NCBI GenBank assembly: GCA_902595815.1
Contig: CACJRL010000001.1
Span: 62,001-126,000 of the forward strand
Direction of reading: 5' to 3'
Source of the DNA: an uncultured Pelagibacteraceae bacterium
Lineage (GTDB): Bacteria > Pseudomonadota > Alphaproteobacteria > Pelagibacterales > Pelagibacteraceae
DNA: 64,000 nucleotides
Shown: positions 10,213 through 20,253 of the stretch, one piece after another
How positions within the stretch are numbered: position 1 is the first letter of the stretch
Layout: each line of letters opens with the position of its first letter
Program-made: the position numbers and the translations under genes
Notes under the pieces: generated by a model
Database searches by the model: none
What the model was told of the DNA's origin: nothing
The model's input: the letters and a program-made list of their open reading frames with translations, nothing else

Positions 10213-11124
10213 TTAATTTTTATAAGAACCTTTTGATTTTAATTTAAGCTCTTCTCCTACCATTCTACTAGTAGACTCAATATTATCTTTTTGCAGACTT
10301 TTTTTTATGAAATATCTATTTTTTCCATCGACAGAAAACAATTCGGTCAATAGGTCTACTTTTTCCCCATTTAATTTTGCAAATACACCAACTGCAGTGT
10401 CACAATCTCCTTCAAGGACTTTTAAAACCTCTCTTTCTGCTTTTGCAACAGTTCTTGTTTCTTGATCATTAATGTTTTCAAGTAATTTTTTAATTTCATT
10501 ATCATCTTCTCTGCATTGAATTGCTATAATTCCTTGACCTGCACAAGGTATAAGTTCATCAACACTAAATTCTTGTGAAATTTTATGTTGTAAATTTAAA
10601 GAATCTACTCCTGCTTTTGAGAGAATTATCGCATCATATTCGCCTTTTTCTAACTTTTGAACTCTAGTATCAACATTTCCTCTGATAAGTTTATATTTTA
10701 AGTTGGGTCTTTTTTTCTTTAGTTGATATTCTCGTCTATATGATGATGTACCAATAATTGAGTTTGGTTCTAAATCTTCAAATTTTATATTATTTTTACT
10801 TATTAAAATTTCATTAGGAGAATTTCTTTTTAAAAAATTATTAGTTAAAAGATTTTCAGTTTCTTCAGTAGGCATATCTTTGAAAGCATGTACTGCTATA
10901 TCTATATTTTTATTTAATAAATCTTTTTCAATTTGTTTTGAAAATAATCCTTTGCCTCCTATTTCAGATAATCTCTCATCTTGCTTTTGATCTCCTGTTG
11001 TTGCAATTTTTTTTAATTCAATCTCTTCCGAAAAATATTTTTTTAGTTCTTTTTTCACATTTTCTGCGTAAATCATTGCTAACTTACTTCCACGAGTTCC
11101 AATTATAAGATTAGCTCTTTTCAT
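10213..11124 (-). CDS. hemC: Hydroxymethylbilane synthase
   Basis: IGTRGSKLAM, HAFKDMPTE, RGNVDTRVQKL, EGDCDTAVG. Confidence 0.97.
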   Translation of the reverse strand: MKRANLIIGTRGSKLAMIYAENVKKELKKYFSEEIELKKIATTGDQKQDERLSEIGGKGLFSKQIEKDLLNKNIDIAVHAFKDMPTEETENLLTNNFLKRNSPNEILISKNNIKFEDLEPNSIIGTSSYRREYQLKKKRPNLKYKLIRGNVDTRVQKLEKGEYDAIILSKAGVDSLNLQHKISQEFSVDELIPCAGQGIIAIQCREDDNEIKKLLENINDQETRTVAKAEREVLKVLEGDCDTAVGVFAKLNGEKVDLLTELFSVDGKNRYFIKKSLQKDNIESTSRMVGEELKLKSKGSYKN

Positions 11125-11182
11125 AAAAGTTATTTTTATTACATTCTTATAGATTAATTGTATTAATTATAAAAAATAATTT

Positions 11183-12253
11183 ATGAATAAAAGCCCAATA
11201 ATATTAGGAATTGAGACAAGTTGTGATGAAACAGCGGTTTCAATTATTCAAGATAACGAAAGTGGTATACCAAAAATTTTATCAAATATAGTTTCAAGTC
11301 AATTTGACATTCATAAAGAATTTGGGGGTGTTGTTCCAGAATTAGCTGCAAGGTCACATGTTGAAAAAATTAATTTAATTGCAAAAAAAGCTTTGGATGA
11401 AAGTGGTGTAACTCTTGATAAAATATCTGCTATTGCCGCAACATCTGGACCTGGTTTAATAATTTGTCTTAGTGTTGGTTTAAATTTTGCAAAATCACTC
11501 GCATCATCTTTAAAGGTTCCATTTATTGGTGTTAATCATCTAGAGGGTCATGCTTTAAGTCCAAGACTTCAAACTAATATTAAGTATCCTTATTTACTTC
11601 TGTTGATTTCGGGTGGACACAGTCAATTTTTAAGTGTGAATGGATTAGGCAGTTATACAAGATTAGGAACTACAATTGATGATGCTTTAGGAGAAGCATT
11701 TGACAAAACTGCAAAACTTTTAGGAATAGAATTTCCAGGTGGTCCAAATTTAGAAAAATTTGCAGAAAAAGGGGATCCAAATAAATTTAAATTACCCAAA
11801 CCAATAATAAATAAAGGTGGATGCAATTTGTCTTTTGCAGGACTTAAAACTGCAATACTAAGAATAACTAAATATATAAAGTCAGAACAAGAAAAATATG
11901 ATTTAGCAGCGTCTTTTCAAAAAACTATTGAAGAAATATTGTATATTAAATCTAAGATTGCTTTTAAGGAATTTTTGAAAAACTCATTTAAAGAAAAATC
12001 TTTTATCGTTGCAGGAGGAGTTGCAGCAAACAAAGGTATAAGAAAAAAACTAATCGAAGTGAGTAATGAGAATGGCTTTAAGGCAATTTTTCCAGATATT
12101 AAACTATGTGGAGACAACGCAGCAATGATCGCATTGGTAGGTCTAGAAAAATATAAAATAAAGAAATTTGATAATATGGATTTAGAAGCTAGTCCAAGAT
12201 TAGCTTTGGATGCAAGTGCTAAATTTTTAAAAGGAGCTGGCGTAGTTTTGTAA
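11183..12253 (+). CDS. tsaD: tRNA N6-adenosine threonylcarbamoyltransferase
   Basis: ILGIETSCDETAVSI, GVNHLEGHA, LLISGGHSQ, VAGGVAANKGIR. Confidence 0.97.
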   Translation: MNKSPIILGIETSCDETAVSIIQDNESGIPKILSNIVSSQFDIHKEFGGVVPELAARSHVEKINLIAKKALDESGVTLDKISAIAATSGPGLIICLSVGLNFAKSLASSLKVPFIGVNHLEGHALSPRLQTNIKYPYLLLLISGGHSQFLSVNGLGSYTRLGTTIDDALGEAFDKTAKLLGIEFPGGPNLEKFAEKGDPNKFKLPKPIINKGGCNLSFAGLKTAILRITKYIKSEQEKYDLAASFQKTIEEILYIKSKIAFKEFLKNSFKEKSFIVAGGVAANKGIRKKLIEVSNENGFKAIFPDIKLCGDNAAMIALVGLEKYKIKKFDNMDLEASPRLALDASAKFLKGAGVVL

Positions 12254-12666
12254 TGAATTATTGGTTACTCAAATCAGAGCCAAATGTTTGGTCGATAGAT
12301 CAGCAGTTAAAAGTTGGTGCAAAAGGTGCCGACTGGGATGGGGTAAGAAATTATCAAGCAGCAAATAATTTGAAAAAAATGAAAAAGGGTGATCTTTGTT
12401 TTTTTTACCATTCAAATATTGGTAAAGAAATCGTTGGAATTGTTGAAGTAATTAAAACAGCTTTTATAGACCCAACAGATAAAGAGAAGCGATTTGTAGC
12501 AGTAAAAGTTAAGTATAAAAGCAAACTAAAAACACCAGTTTCTCTTGAAAATATTAAAAAAAATAATGATTTAAAAGATATTGCACTAATAAAACAAAGT
12601 AGACTATCTGTCATGCCAATTGACACTAAATGCTGGAAAATTATTTTGAAGATGGGTAGTATCTGA
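12253..12666 (+). CDS. EVE domain-containing protein
   Basis: YWLLKSEPNVWSIDQ, WDGVRNYQAANNLKKMKKGDLCFFYHSN. Confidence 0.92.
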   Translation: MNYWLLKSEPNVWSIDQQLKVGAKGADWDGVRNYQAANNLKKMKKGDLCFFYHSNIGKEIVGIVEVIKTAFIDPTDKEKRFVAVKVKYKSKLKTPVSLENIKKNNDLKDIALIKQSRLSVMPIDTKCWKIILKMGSI

Positions 12667-12680
12667 ATAATTTATAACTC

Positions 12681-14702
12681 ATGCCAAAAAAAAAAGTTAA
12701 AAAAAGAAAGAAAAAAAAAATCACTAAAAAGAAGTCTAAAGTAAAGTCTTTTGCACCAAAGCAAGAGAAAGAGCTTATATACAAAACAAAGAAAGATTGG
12801 ATTAGTAAAGCTTTAGTAAATAAATCTCAGTATGAAAAAAAATATAAAGCTTCAATAAAAGATAATGATGGCTTCTGGAAAAAAGAAGGAAAAAGAATTA
12901 ATTGGATAAAACCATATACAAAAATTAAAGATGTTAAATATAGTAAATCGGATGTTAAAATAAAATGGTTTTATGATGGTACTCTTAATGCTTCAGTAAA
13001 TTGTATTGATAGACACTTAAAGAAGAATAAAGATAAAACCGCGATTATATGGGTTGGAGATGATCCAAAGGTTCAAAAAAAAATTTCTTATAAAGAATTA
13101 CACAAAGAAGTTTCTAAAGCTGCAAATGGTCTTAAAGAATTAGGAGTTAAAAAAGGTGATAGAGTAACAATTTATTTAACTATGATACCAGAACTTGCAT
13201 ATACAATGTTGGCATGTGCAAGAATAGGAGCAGTGCATTCAATAATCTTTGGAGGATTTTCTCCAGACAGTATTTCTGGTAGAATAAACGATTGTGAATC
13301 TGATTATCTAATTACAGCTGATGAAGGTGTAAGAGGTGGAAAAATAATTCCATTAAAATCAATTGCTGATGAAGCTTTAGTAAATTGCCCAAATGTAAAA
13401 AAATGTGTTGTTGTTAAAAGAACGGGCAATAGAATAAATTGGGATGAGCGAAGAGATGTTTGGTACCACGAGTTAACAAAAAAAGTTTCAAATAAATGTG
13501 AACCCGAAGAAATGAATGCAGAAGATCCTTTGTTTATTTTATATACATCAGGTTCAACAGGTAAACCAAAAGGGGTGATGCACACAACTGGTGGGTATAT
13601 GGTTTACGCATCGATGACGCATCAATATATATTCAATTATAAACCTAAAGATATTTATTGGTGTACAGCTGACATTGGTTGGGTAACAGGTCATAGCTAT
13701 ATTATTTATGGACCACTATCAAATGGAGCAACAACTATTATGTTTGAGGGAATCCCAACGTATCCTGACAGTTCAAGATGGTGGCAAATAGTTGATAAAT
13801 ATAAAGTAAATATTTTTTATACTGCTCCGACAGCAATTAGAGCTTTAATGAGGGAAGGTGATAAGCCTGTTAAAAAAACATCAAGAAAATCACTTAAATT
13901 ATTAGGAACTGTAGGTGAACCAATTAATCCAGAAGCATGGGAATGGTATTATAAAACTGTTGGAGATTCTAATTGTCCGATTGTTGATACTTGGTGGCAA
14001 ACAGAAACTGGTGGAATATTGATTAGTCCACAAACAGGAGCTATAAATTTAAAACCAGGTTCAGCAACAAAACCATTTTATGGGATTAAACCAGTAATAG
14101 TTAATAAAGAAGGGAAAGTTTTGAAAGGAGAAGCTGAAGGTCGATTATGTATTGCACAATCTTGGCCCGGTCAGATGCGGACAGTTTACGGTGATCATCA
14201 AAGATTTATTGATACTTATTTTTCTCAATTTGATGGAAAATATTTTACAGGAGATGGATGCAGAAGAGATAAAGATGGATATTACTGGATTACAGGAAGA
14301 GTTGATGATGTAATTATTGTTTCAGGACATAATCTTGGAACTGCCGAAATAGAGAGTGCTTTTGTAGCTCATCCAAAAGTTGCTGAGGCAGCTGTGGTTG
14401 GATTTCCGCATGATATTAAAGGTAATGGCTTGTATTGTTATGTAACTTTAAATGTGGGAGAAAAATCAACTTTAGATTTAGAGAGAGATTTAAAGCTATG
14501 GGTAAGAAAACAAATCGGTCCAATAGCTACACCAGATCTAATACAATTTTCACCTGGACTTCCAAAAACTAGATCAGGGAAGATTATGAGAAGAATTCTC
14601 AGAAAAATTGCAGCAAATGAACATGACCAATTAGGTGACACAACAACTTTGGCAGATCCAAGTGTAGTAAAAAGCTTAGTTGAGAATAGAAAAAATACTT
14701 AA
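12681..14702 (+). CDS. acs: Acetyl-CoA synthetase with lysine-rich N-terminal extension
   Basis: [65 protein letters not shown]. Confidence 0.95.
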   Translation: MPKKKVKKRKKKKITKKKSKVKSFAPKQEKELIYKTKKDWISKALVNKSQYEKKYKASIKDNDGFWKKEGKRINWIKPYTKIKDVKYSKSDVKIKWFYDGTLNASVNCIDRHLKKNKDKTAIIWVGDDPKVQKKISYKELHKEVSKAANGLKELGVKKGDRVTIYLTMIPELAYTMLACARIGAVHSIIFGGFSPDSISGRINDCESDYLITADEGVRGGKIIPLKSIADEALVNCPNVKKCVVVKRTGNRINWDERRDVWYHELTKKVSNKCEPEEMNAEDPLFILYTSGSTGKPKGVMHTTGGYMVYASMTHQYIFNYKPKDIYWCTADIGWVTGHSYIIYGPLSNGATTIMFEGIPTYPDSSRWWQIVDKYKVNIFYTAPTAIRALMREGDKPVKKTSRKSLKLLGTVGEPINPEAWEWYYKTVGDSNCPIVDTWWQTETGGILISPQTGAINLKPGSATKPFYGIKPVIVNKEGKVLKGEAEGRLCIAQSWPGQMRTVYGDHQRFIDTYFSQFDGKYFTGDGCRRDKDGYYWITGRVDDVIIVSGHNLGTAEIESAFVAHPKVAEAAVVGFPHDIKGNGLYCYVTLNVGEKSTLDLERDLKLWVRKQIGPIATPDLIQFSPGLPKTRSGKIMRRILRKIAANEHDQLGDTTTLADPSVVKSLVENRKNT

Positions 14703-15328
14703 AAATTTATTAATTCAATAAATTCCTTTTTAACATTGTCCCATTTTAAGATCATAGAATTCAAAACTATTTTTTTGTCTAAAGATTTTAATTCTTCAGC
14801 GATTGGAGACCATTCATATAATGATAGCGCGCTTGTATTAAATGGTAATGACTCGTGATACTCATTCCAATTAATCTTTTCATATCTTTCAAGAAAATTT
14901 TTTTTTGCATTTTCATATATTTCTTTTGGCATTTCATTTTTCTGAAGTTCATTATCCAAAATTTCAAAATAAATTTCATTTGCTTTTTCAGTATCATGTT
15001 TATTTCTGATATTTTTTAAAAAAGAGATTGTATAAAAAGTTAAATCCTGTAATGCAGTTGAATAAATATTCCATTTAGCTTTATTAATCGATCCTAAAAA
15101 TATTTCATCTTCAAACATCAATACATATTTTGCCCCCATTCTAGTTTTCAGATATCCATAAAGAGTTACTTGACTTACCCATGCAGATTTTTTTTGGATA
15201 AATTCTTTTAAGTCAGAATAGTTTTCAATTTTTTTTGTTTTTTTGAAATATTTTAAGAATGGAATGAAATATTCCTTTAAATACTCAAATTTCAAATCTT
15301 TGAGCTTTAATTTGTATTTAATGCCCAT
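14699..15328 (-). CDS. Conserved hypothetical protein between acs and symporter genes
   Basis: Long ORF with plausible composition; no motif I can name. Confidence 0.7.
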   Translation of the reverse strand: MGIKYKLKLKDLKFEYLKEYFIPFLKYFKKTKKIENYSDLKEFIQKKSAWVSQVTLYGYLKTRMGAKYVLMFEDEIFLGSINKAKWNIYSTALQDLTFYTISFLKNIRNKHDTEKANEIYFEILDNELQKNEMPKEIYENAKKNFLERYEKINWNEYHESLPFNTSALSLYEWSPIAEELKSLDKKIVLNSMILKWDNVKKEFIELINF

Positions 15329-15439
15329 TTAGAACCGATATTACCACTTTTACTATAAATATATGCCATTTTTTACTCTTTAATTATTACTTTAAATGAG
15401 TATGAATTATATCTTTAACCTATAGGGAGGATTAAAATA

Positions 15440-15697
15440 ATGTCAAACAAAGAAAAGCACTGGGAAAAAACCAAAGGGTTAATGATTATTACATTAATTA
15501 TTTGGTTTGTTTTCGGTTATCTGATCTTCATGTTTGGTTCTGACCTAAACACTTCAAGTTTTATGGGATATCCATTAGCGTATTACATGTGTGCGCAAGG
15601 TTCCATCATTGCATTTGTGGTCCTAATTTTCTGGTTTGCAAATAGACAAGAAAAAATCGATGAAGAGTTTGGTTTTACCGAAAAGGAGGATGATTAA
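15440..15697 (+). CDS. DUF4212 sodium/substrate symporter small subunit
   Basis: Two-TM protein ending FWFANRQEKIDEEFGF; strong SD (gggagga) at about 15425; directly upstream of the SSS permease. Confidence 0.88.
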   Translation: MSNKEKHWEKTKGLMIITLIIWFVFGYLIFMFGSDLNTSSFMGYPLAYYMCAQGSIIAFVVLIFWFANRQEKIDEEFGFTEKEDD

Positions 15698-17535
15698 TGT
15701 TTAAAGGCAATTTTATTGACAACCTACCAAAAATTTACGGAACATATACTGGGGGCTTCATTGTATTCATCATATTGATGGCGATAGCCGAACAAGCAGG
15801 TATGACCGCTAAAACAATTGGTATTTTGTTTGTCGCCTTTACAGTTTGTATATACGCCTTGATTGGGTATTTATCTAGAACTGTTCAGGTCGATGCTTAT
15901 TATGTTGCTGGAAGACAGGTACCAACAGTATTTAACGGAATGGCAACTGCAGCTGACTGGATGTCAGGTGCATCATTCGTTGCAATGGCTGGTGGTATTT
16001 ATTTTGGTGGTTATACTTATATGGCTTTCTTGGTCGGTTGGACTGGGGGATACGTTTTAGTATCATCACTTTTAGCACCATACTTAAGAAAATTTGGATG
16101 TTATACTGTGCCAGATTTCATTGGAACAAGATACGGCGGAAACTTCGCAAGATTCTGTGCTGTAGTTGTTTTAACATTGGCATCTTTCACTTATGTAACA
16201 GCTCAAATTAACGCAACAGGAACAATTGCATCAAGAGCACTAAGTATTCCATTTGAATTAGGAGTTTGGGTTGGGCTAGTAAGTATTTTACTTTGCTCAA
16301 TGCTAGGCGGAATGAGAGCGGTAACTTGGACACAGGTTGCACAATACATAGTATTGATTATTGCTTATCTAATTCCGGTATTCTGGATTAGTAACAAATC
16401 TGGATTTGGTTTCTTTCCACACTTTATGTTAGGTGAGGAAGTGGCTAGATTAGGTGATCTTGAAGCTCAATTTGGATTAGTCAAAAATGCTGCTGCAGAC
16501 GTCAAAGCTGCAGGTGTACCAGGTGGTCTAAAATCTATCGCTGTATCACACGCAGGTGTGCCAGAAGGTGGAATGGCTGCATGGAAGTTTATTTCATTAG
16601 CACTATGTATGATGGTAGGAACAGCTTCTTTACCACATATTTTAATGAGATACTTCACTACTCCAAGTGTTAAAGCTGCAAGAAAATCAGTGGCATGGTC
16701 ACTATTCTTTATTGCATTGCTTTATACTTCAGCGCCAATGCTTGCAACATTATCCAAAATCTCACTAATAGATCCAAACTTACCGACAGGTATTATTGGA
16801 AAACCAATTGCTGAAATTATGCAAATTGAGTGGGTAAATGCTTGGATTAATGTAAAACAAGCCTTCATAGCAGACTTTAACGGAGATGGTATTCTTCAGT
16901 TAAATGAATGGTTTATGAGAGGTGACGTAGTTGTATTAGCAACTCCTGAAGTTGCTGGACTACCATACGTAATCTCTGGACTAGTTGCTGCAGGAGGAAT
17001 GGCTGCTGCGATGTCAACTGCTGATGGTCTAATTCTTGCTATCGCAAACGCTTTATCACATGATATCTATTACAAAATCATTGATCCAAAAGCGGATGTA
17101 AGAAAAAGATTGTTAGTTGCTAGAGCACTTCTAATAGTTATTGGTGCTGCTGGAGCATATATTGCATCTATGAGGATCACTAGTATCCTTGGTGCAGTTG
17201 CTTGGGCATTTGACTTTGCAATGTCAGGATTGTTCTTCCCATTAATACTTGGTGTATGGTGGAAGAGAGCAACAAGACAAGGAGCAATTGCAGGTATGAT
17301 AGCAGGTCTTGCATCAGGAACAGCTTATCTAATTTATGTGTATCCTAAGTTTATGGGTAATGCACCTTGGTTAGGTATTGACCATTTACGTTTCGGTATT
17401 ATCGGAGCGTCTGTCTGTTTAGTTGTAATGGTTGTAGTAAGTTTAATGACTGAAGAACCAGATAAAGCTACACAGCAAATGGTAGACGAAGTTCGTGTTC
17501 CGTCAGGTAAGACAATACTTGGTAAGCAACACTAA
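15697..17535 (+). CDS. Sodium:solute symporter (acetate/monocarboxylate type, VC_2705-like subfamily)
   Basis: YYVAGRQVPTVFNGMATAADWMSGASF, GGMAAAMSTADGLILAIANALSHDIYYK; paired with DUF4212 subunit. Confidence 0.9.
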   Translation: MFKGNFIDNLPKIYGTYTGGFIVFIILMAIAEQAGMTAKTIGILFVAFTVCIYALIGYLSRTVQVDAYYVAGRQVPTVFNGMATAADWMSGASFVAMAGGIYFGGYTYMAFLVGWTGGYVLVSSLLAPYLRKFGCYTVPDFIGTRYGGNFARFCAVVVLTLASFTYVTAQINATGTIASRALSIPFELGVWVGLVSILLCSMLGGMRAVTWTQVAQYIVLIIAYLIPVFWISNKSGFGFFPHFMLGEEVARLGDLEAQFGLVKNAAADVKAAGVPGGLKSIAVSHAGVPEGGMAAWKFISLALCMMVGTASLPHILMRYFTTPSVKAARKSVAWSLFFIALLYTSAPMLATLSKISLIDPNLPTGIIGKPIAEIMQIEWVNAWINVKQAFIADFNGDGILQLNEWFMRGDVVVLATPEVAGLPYVISGLVAAGGMAAAMSTADGLILAIANALSHDIYYKIIDPKADVRKRLLVARALLIVIGAAGAYIASMRITSILGAVAWAFDFAMSGLFFPLILGVWWKRATRQGAIAGMIAGLASGTAYLIYVYPKFMGNAPWLGIDHLRFGIIGASVCLVVMVVVSLMTEEPDKATQQMVDEVRVPSGKTILGKQH

Positions 17536-17548
17536 ATTAAACTTTATT

Positions 17549-17575
17549 GGGGGCGATATTCGCCCCCATTTTTTC
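17549..17575 (+). terminator. Rho-independent terminator downstream of SSS symporter
   Basis: GGGGGCGA-TAT-TCGCCCCC perfect 8-bp stem followed by ATTTTTTC. Confidence 0.9.
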
Positions 17576-17583
17576 AGAAAATA

Positions 17584-17919
17584 ATGCCAATATATATTTT
17601 AGTAATAGATTATATTCTAGGTATAATCATGTGGACATTAATTGGAAGATCCGCAATGAATATTTTTCAAAAAGAAGATTCAGAATTTTTTTTCATGAAG
17701 GTCTTCGTAAAATATACAAATCCAATAATTAAAATTTTTAAATTCATAACTCCTAGCTTTATTATAGGACCGTTAGTGCCACTTTATGTTGCATGGTTTT
17801 TTTATATGTTTAGGTTTTATTTAATGCCTTATTTAATGGGTTATTCTGTTATGGGAATGTTATCGTTTCCATTAGAAAGTGAAATAGCTGCAGAAATTTA
17901 TAAAGTATTTGGTAAATAA
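17584..17919 (+). CDS. Conserved small membrane protein (possibly YggT-like)
   Basis: Hydrophobic ORF MPIYILVIDYILGIIMWTLIGRSAMNIF; function not established. Confidence 0.65.
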   Translation: MPIYILVIDYILGIIMWTLIGRSAMNIFQKEDSEFFFMKVFVKYTNPIIKIFKFITPSFIIGPLVPLYVAWFFYMFRFYLMPYLMGYSVMGMLSFPLESEIAAEIYKVFGK

Positions 17920-17966
17920 TAATTCAAATATATTCAAAAATTGATAGTACTAGTTTTTATTTATTA

Positions 17967-18626
17967 ATGAAAAATATACAAATTTCCCCTTCAATACTTT
18001 CGGCAGATTTTAGTCAATTAGGTAAGGAGATTAAAAAATTAGAGGACGGTGGCGCAGATTTAATCCATGTTGATGTAATGGATGGACATTTTGTTCCCAA
18101 TATAACAATTGGGCCCCCGGTGATAAAAACACTTAGGAGCTATACAAAATTACCTTTTGATGTACATTTAATGATCTCACCAGTTCATAAATATATTAAA
18201 AATTTTGCTGAAGCGGGATCTGATATAATAACAATTCACCCTGAAGCAACTGATAATTTAATTGAGTCAATTCAACTTATAAAGCAATTAAAGAAAAAAG
18301 TAGGAATATCTTTAAATCCAAATACGAAAATAAATATCATAGAAAAACTTTTAAAGGATATTGATTTAGTTTTAATCATGAGTGTACATCCAGGGTTTGG
18401 TGGCCAGAAATTTATGCCAGAGGTAATCGAAAAAATTAAAAAGCTTCATCAAATAAAAAAAGATAATAAATTAAACTTTGATATTGAGGTTGATGGTGGA
18501 ATTAATTTTTCTAATTCAAGAGAAGTTATATCAGCAGGAGCAAATATATTGGTTTCAGGAACAACTATATTTAATGAAAATAATGGTGATATTAAAAAAA
18601 ATATAGAAATGCTAAGATCGATGTAA
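17967..18626 (+). CDS. rpe: Ribulose-phosphate 3-epimerase
   Basis: PSILSADFSQLG, HVDVMDGHFVPNITIGP, SVHPGFGGQKFM, EVDGGI. Confidence 0.97.
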   Translation: MKNIQISPSILSADFSQLGKEIKKLEDGGADLIHVDVMDGHFVPNITIGPPVIKTLRSYTKLPFDVHLMISPVHKYIKNFAEAGSDIITIHPEATDNLIESIQLIKQLKKKVGISLNPNTKINIIEKLLKDIDLVLIMSVHPGFGGQKFMPEVIEKIKKLHQIKKDNKLNFDIEVDGGINFSNSREVISAGANILVSGTTIFNENNGDIKKNIEMLRSM

Positions 18627-18627
18627 G

Positions 18628-20253
18628 ATGTATTCAAAAAATTCTTTATCTTTTATAAATGAATTTTTTAAAACATCAAAAAATCAAATAAGAAAATTAT
18701 ACTTAAAATCAAATTTTTATAATAAAAAAATTTCAAAAATTGAAATAAGTAATATTACATATAGACCAAGTCTAAGCATTCTGAGTTGCTTAGTTAAATA
18801 TGATAAAAAAAAAATTAAAGTTGAGGAATTAGATAAAGATAATATTTGGGAAAATAAATTATTAAGTGGGTATAACTTATATAAACTTAATAATTTTTAT
18901 TGGTTGTTTAGTATCGATTTAAAATCTTCTCCAAATATTACACAATCAATAATTATTAAATGGATTGAAAAAAATCGAAATTACAATTCATTAACATGGC
19001 AAATAGATGTTTTATCAAAGAGAATAATATCTTGGATTGCAAACTCTAAATTATCTTACGATGAAAGTGATACTAAATATAAGAATAAATTTAATTTTTC
19101 TGTAAACAAACAAATTAACCATTTAATAAATGAAATAAGCAAATCTCAATCTGTTAATGATAAATTATTAGGATGTACTGCAATAATAATCACAGGATTA
19201 TCATACGAAAATGAGAAATTTTTAAATTATGGATTAGAATTACTAAGAAAAATTATTATCAATTCTTTTGACGATGAGTATTTTCCAAAAACTAGAAGTA
19301 TTAGACAATTAAATTTTTATTTAAAATATTTTGTTCTTGTTAGAGAAATATTAAAGGAGTCTTTTAATGATATTCCTGAATACCTCGATGAAATAATTTT
19401 CTATCTAGGAAAATCTTATTCTGTTTTTTCTAAAATCGAACAAAGTTTACTATTCAATGGGAATCATCAAAATGATTTAAAGGAATTTAATAAATATCTT
19501 TCACTTTATAAATATAAGTTTGAAAACTCAAATAATGAAGTAGGAGGATATGCCATTTTAAAAAACAAAAATTGTATTCTTGCAATGGATGTTGGAAATT
19601 CACCCCAAAAAGCTTTTTCACATAACTATCAAAGTGGAGCTCTTTCATTTGAATTCTTCTACAAAGATAAAAAACTTATTTCAAATTCTGGTTACTTTCA
19701 GGATTATAAAAATAAATTAAATCTAATTTCAAAATCTACTGCTGCTCATTCAGCACTCATAATTGATAATCATTCAAGTTGTTCATTTAGAAACAATGGA
19801 AACTATAAAACATTGGAAAACGGTTTGAAAATTAGTGATAAAAATATTGTTAATGAAAAAAACTATTGGTTAATCAAAGCATCTCATAATGGTTTTTTAA
19901 AAAAATTTGGAATTTTATATGAAAGATCTTTAGAATATTTCGTTGAAAAAAATAAATTGATAGGAACCGATAAAATAATTTCAAAAAACAAGTTAGAAAC
20001 AAAAAAATATGATATCAGATTTCATATGGAACCAGGTATTAAATTAACAAAAACTCTAGATAACAAAACTATATTAATTGAAATTGAAAATTCTGGATGG
20101 AAATTTTCAACTAACTGCGAGATTATAAATATTGAATCAGGTATATATTTCGGTAATAAAAATGTAACTAGTGAAAACCAAAATATATGTTTATCAGGTA
20201 AAATAAAAGATATAACTCAGGAAATTAAATGGGCATTCGAAAAAATACAATAA
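18628..20253 (+). CDS. Heparinase II/III-like protein
   Basis: Long ORF with C-terminal SGALSFEFFYKDKKLISNSGYF...STAAHSALIIDNHSS (heparinase II/III C-terminal-like) and rpe/purH neighbourhood. Confidence 0.75.
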   Translation: MYSKNSLSFINEFFKTSKNQIRKLYLKSNFYNKKISKIEISNITYRPSLSILSCLVKYDKKKIKVEELDKDNIWENKLLSGYNLYKLNNFYWLFSIDLKSSPNITQSIIIKWIEKNRNYNSLTWQIDVLSKRIISWIANSKLSYDESDTKYKNKFNFSVNKQINHLINEISKSQSVNDKLLGCTAIIITGLSYENEKFLNYGLELLRKIIINSFDDEYFPKTRSIRQLNFYLKYFVLVREILKESFNDIPEYLDEIIFYLGKSYSVFSKIEQSLLFNGNHQNDLKEFNKYLSLYKYKFENSNNEVGGYAILKNKNCILAMDVGNSPQKAFSHNYQSGALSFEFFYKDKKLISNSGYFQDYKNKLNLISKSTAAHSALIIDNHSSCSFRNNGNYKTLENGLKISDKNIVNEKNYWLIKASHNGFLKKFGILYERSLEYFVEKNKLIGTDKIISKNKLETKKYDIRFHMEPGIKLTKTLDNKTILIEIENSGWKFSTNCEIINIESGIYFGNKNVTSENQNICLSGKIKDITQEIKWAFEKIQ

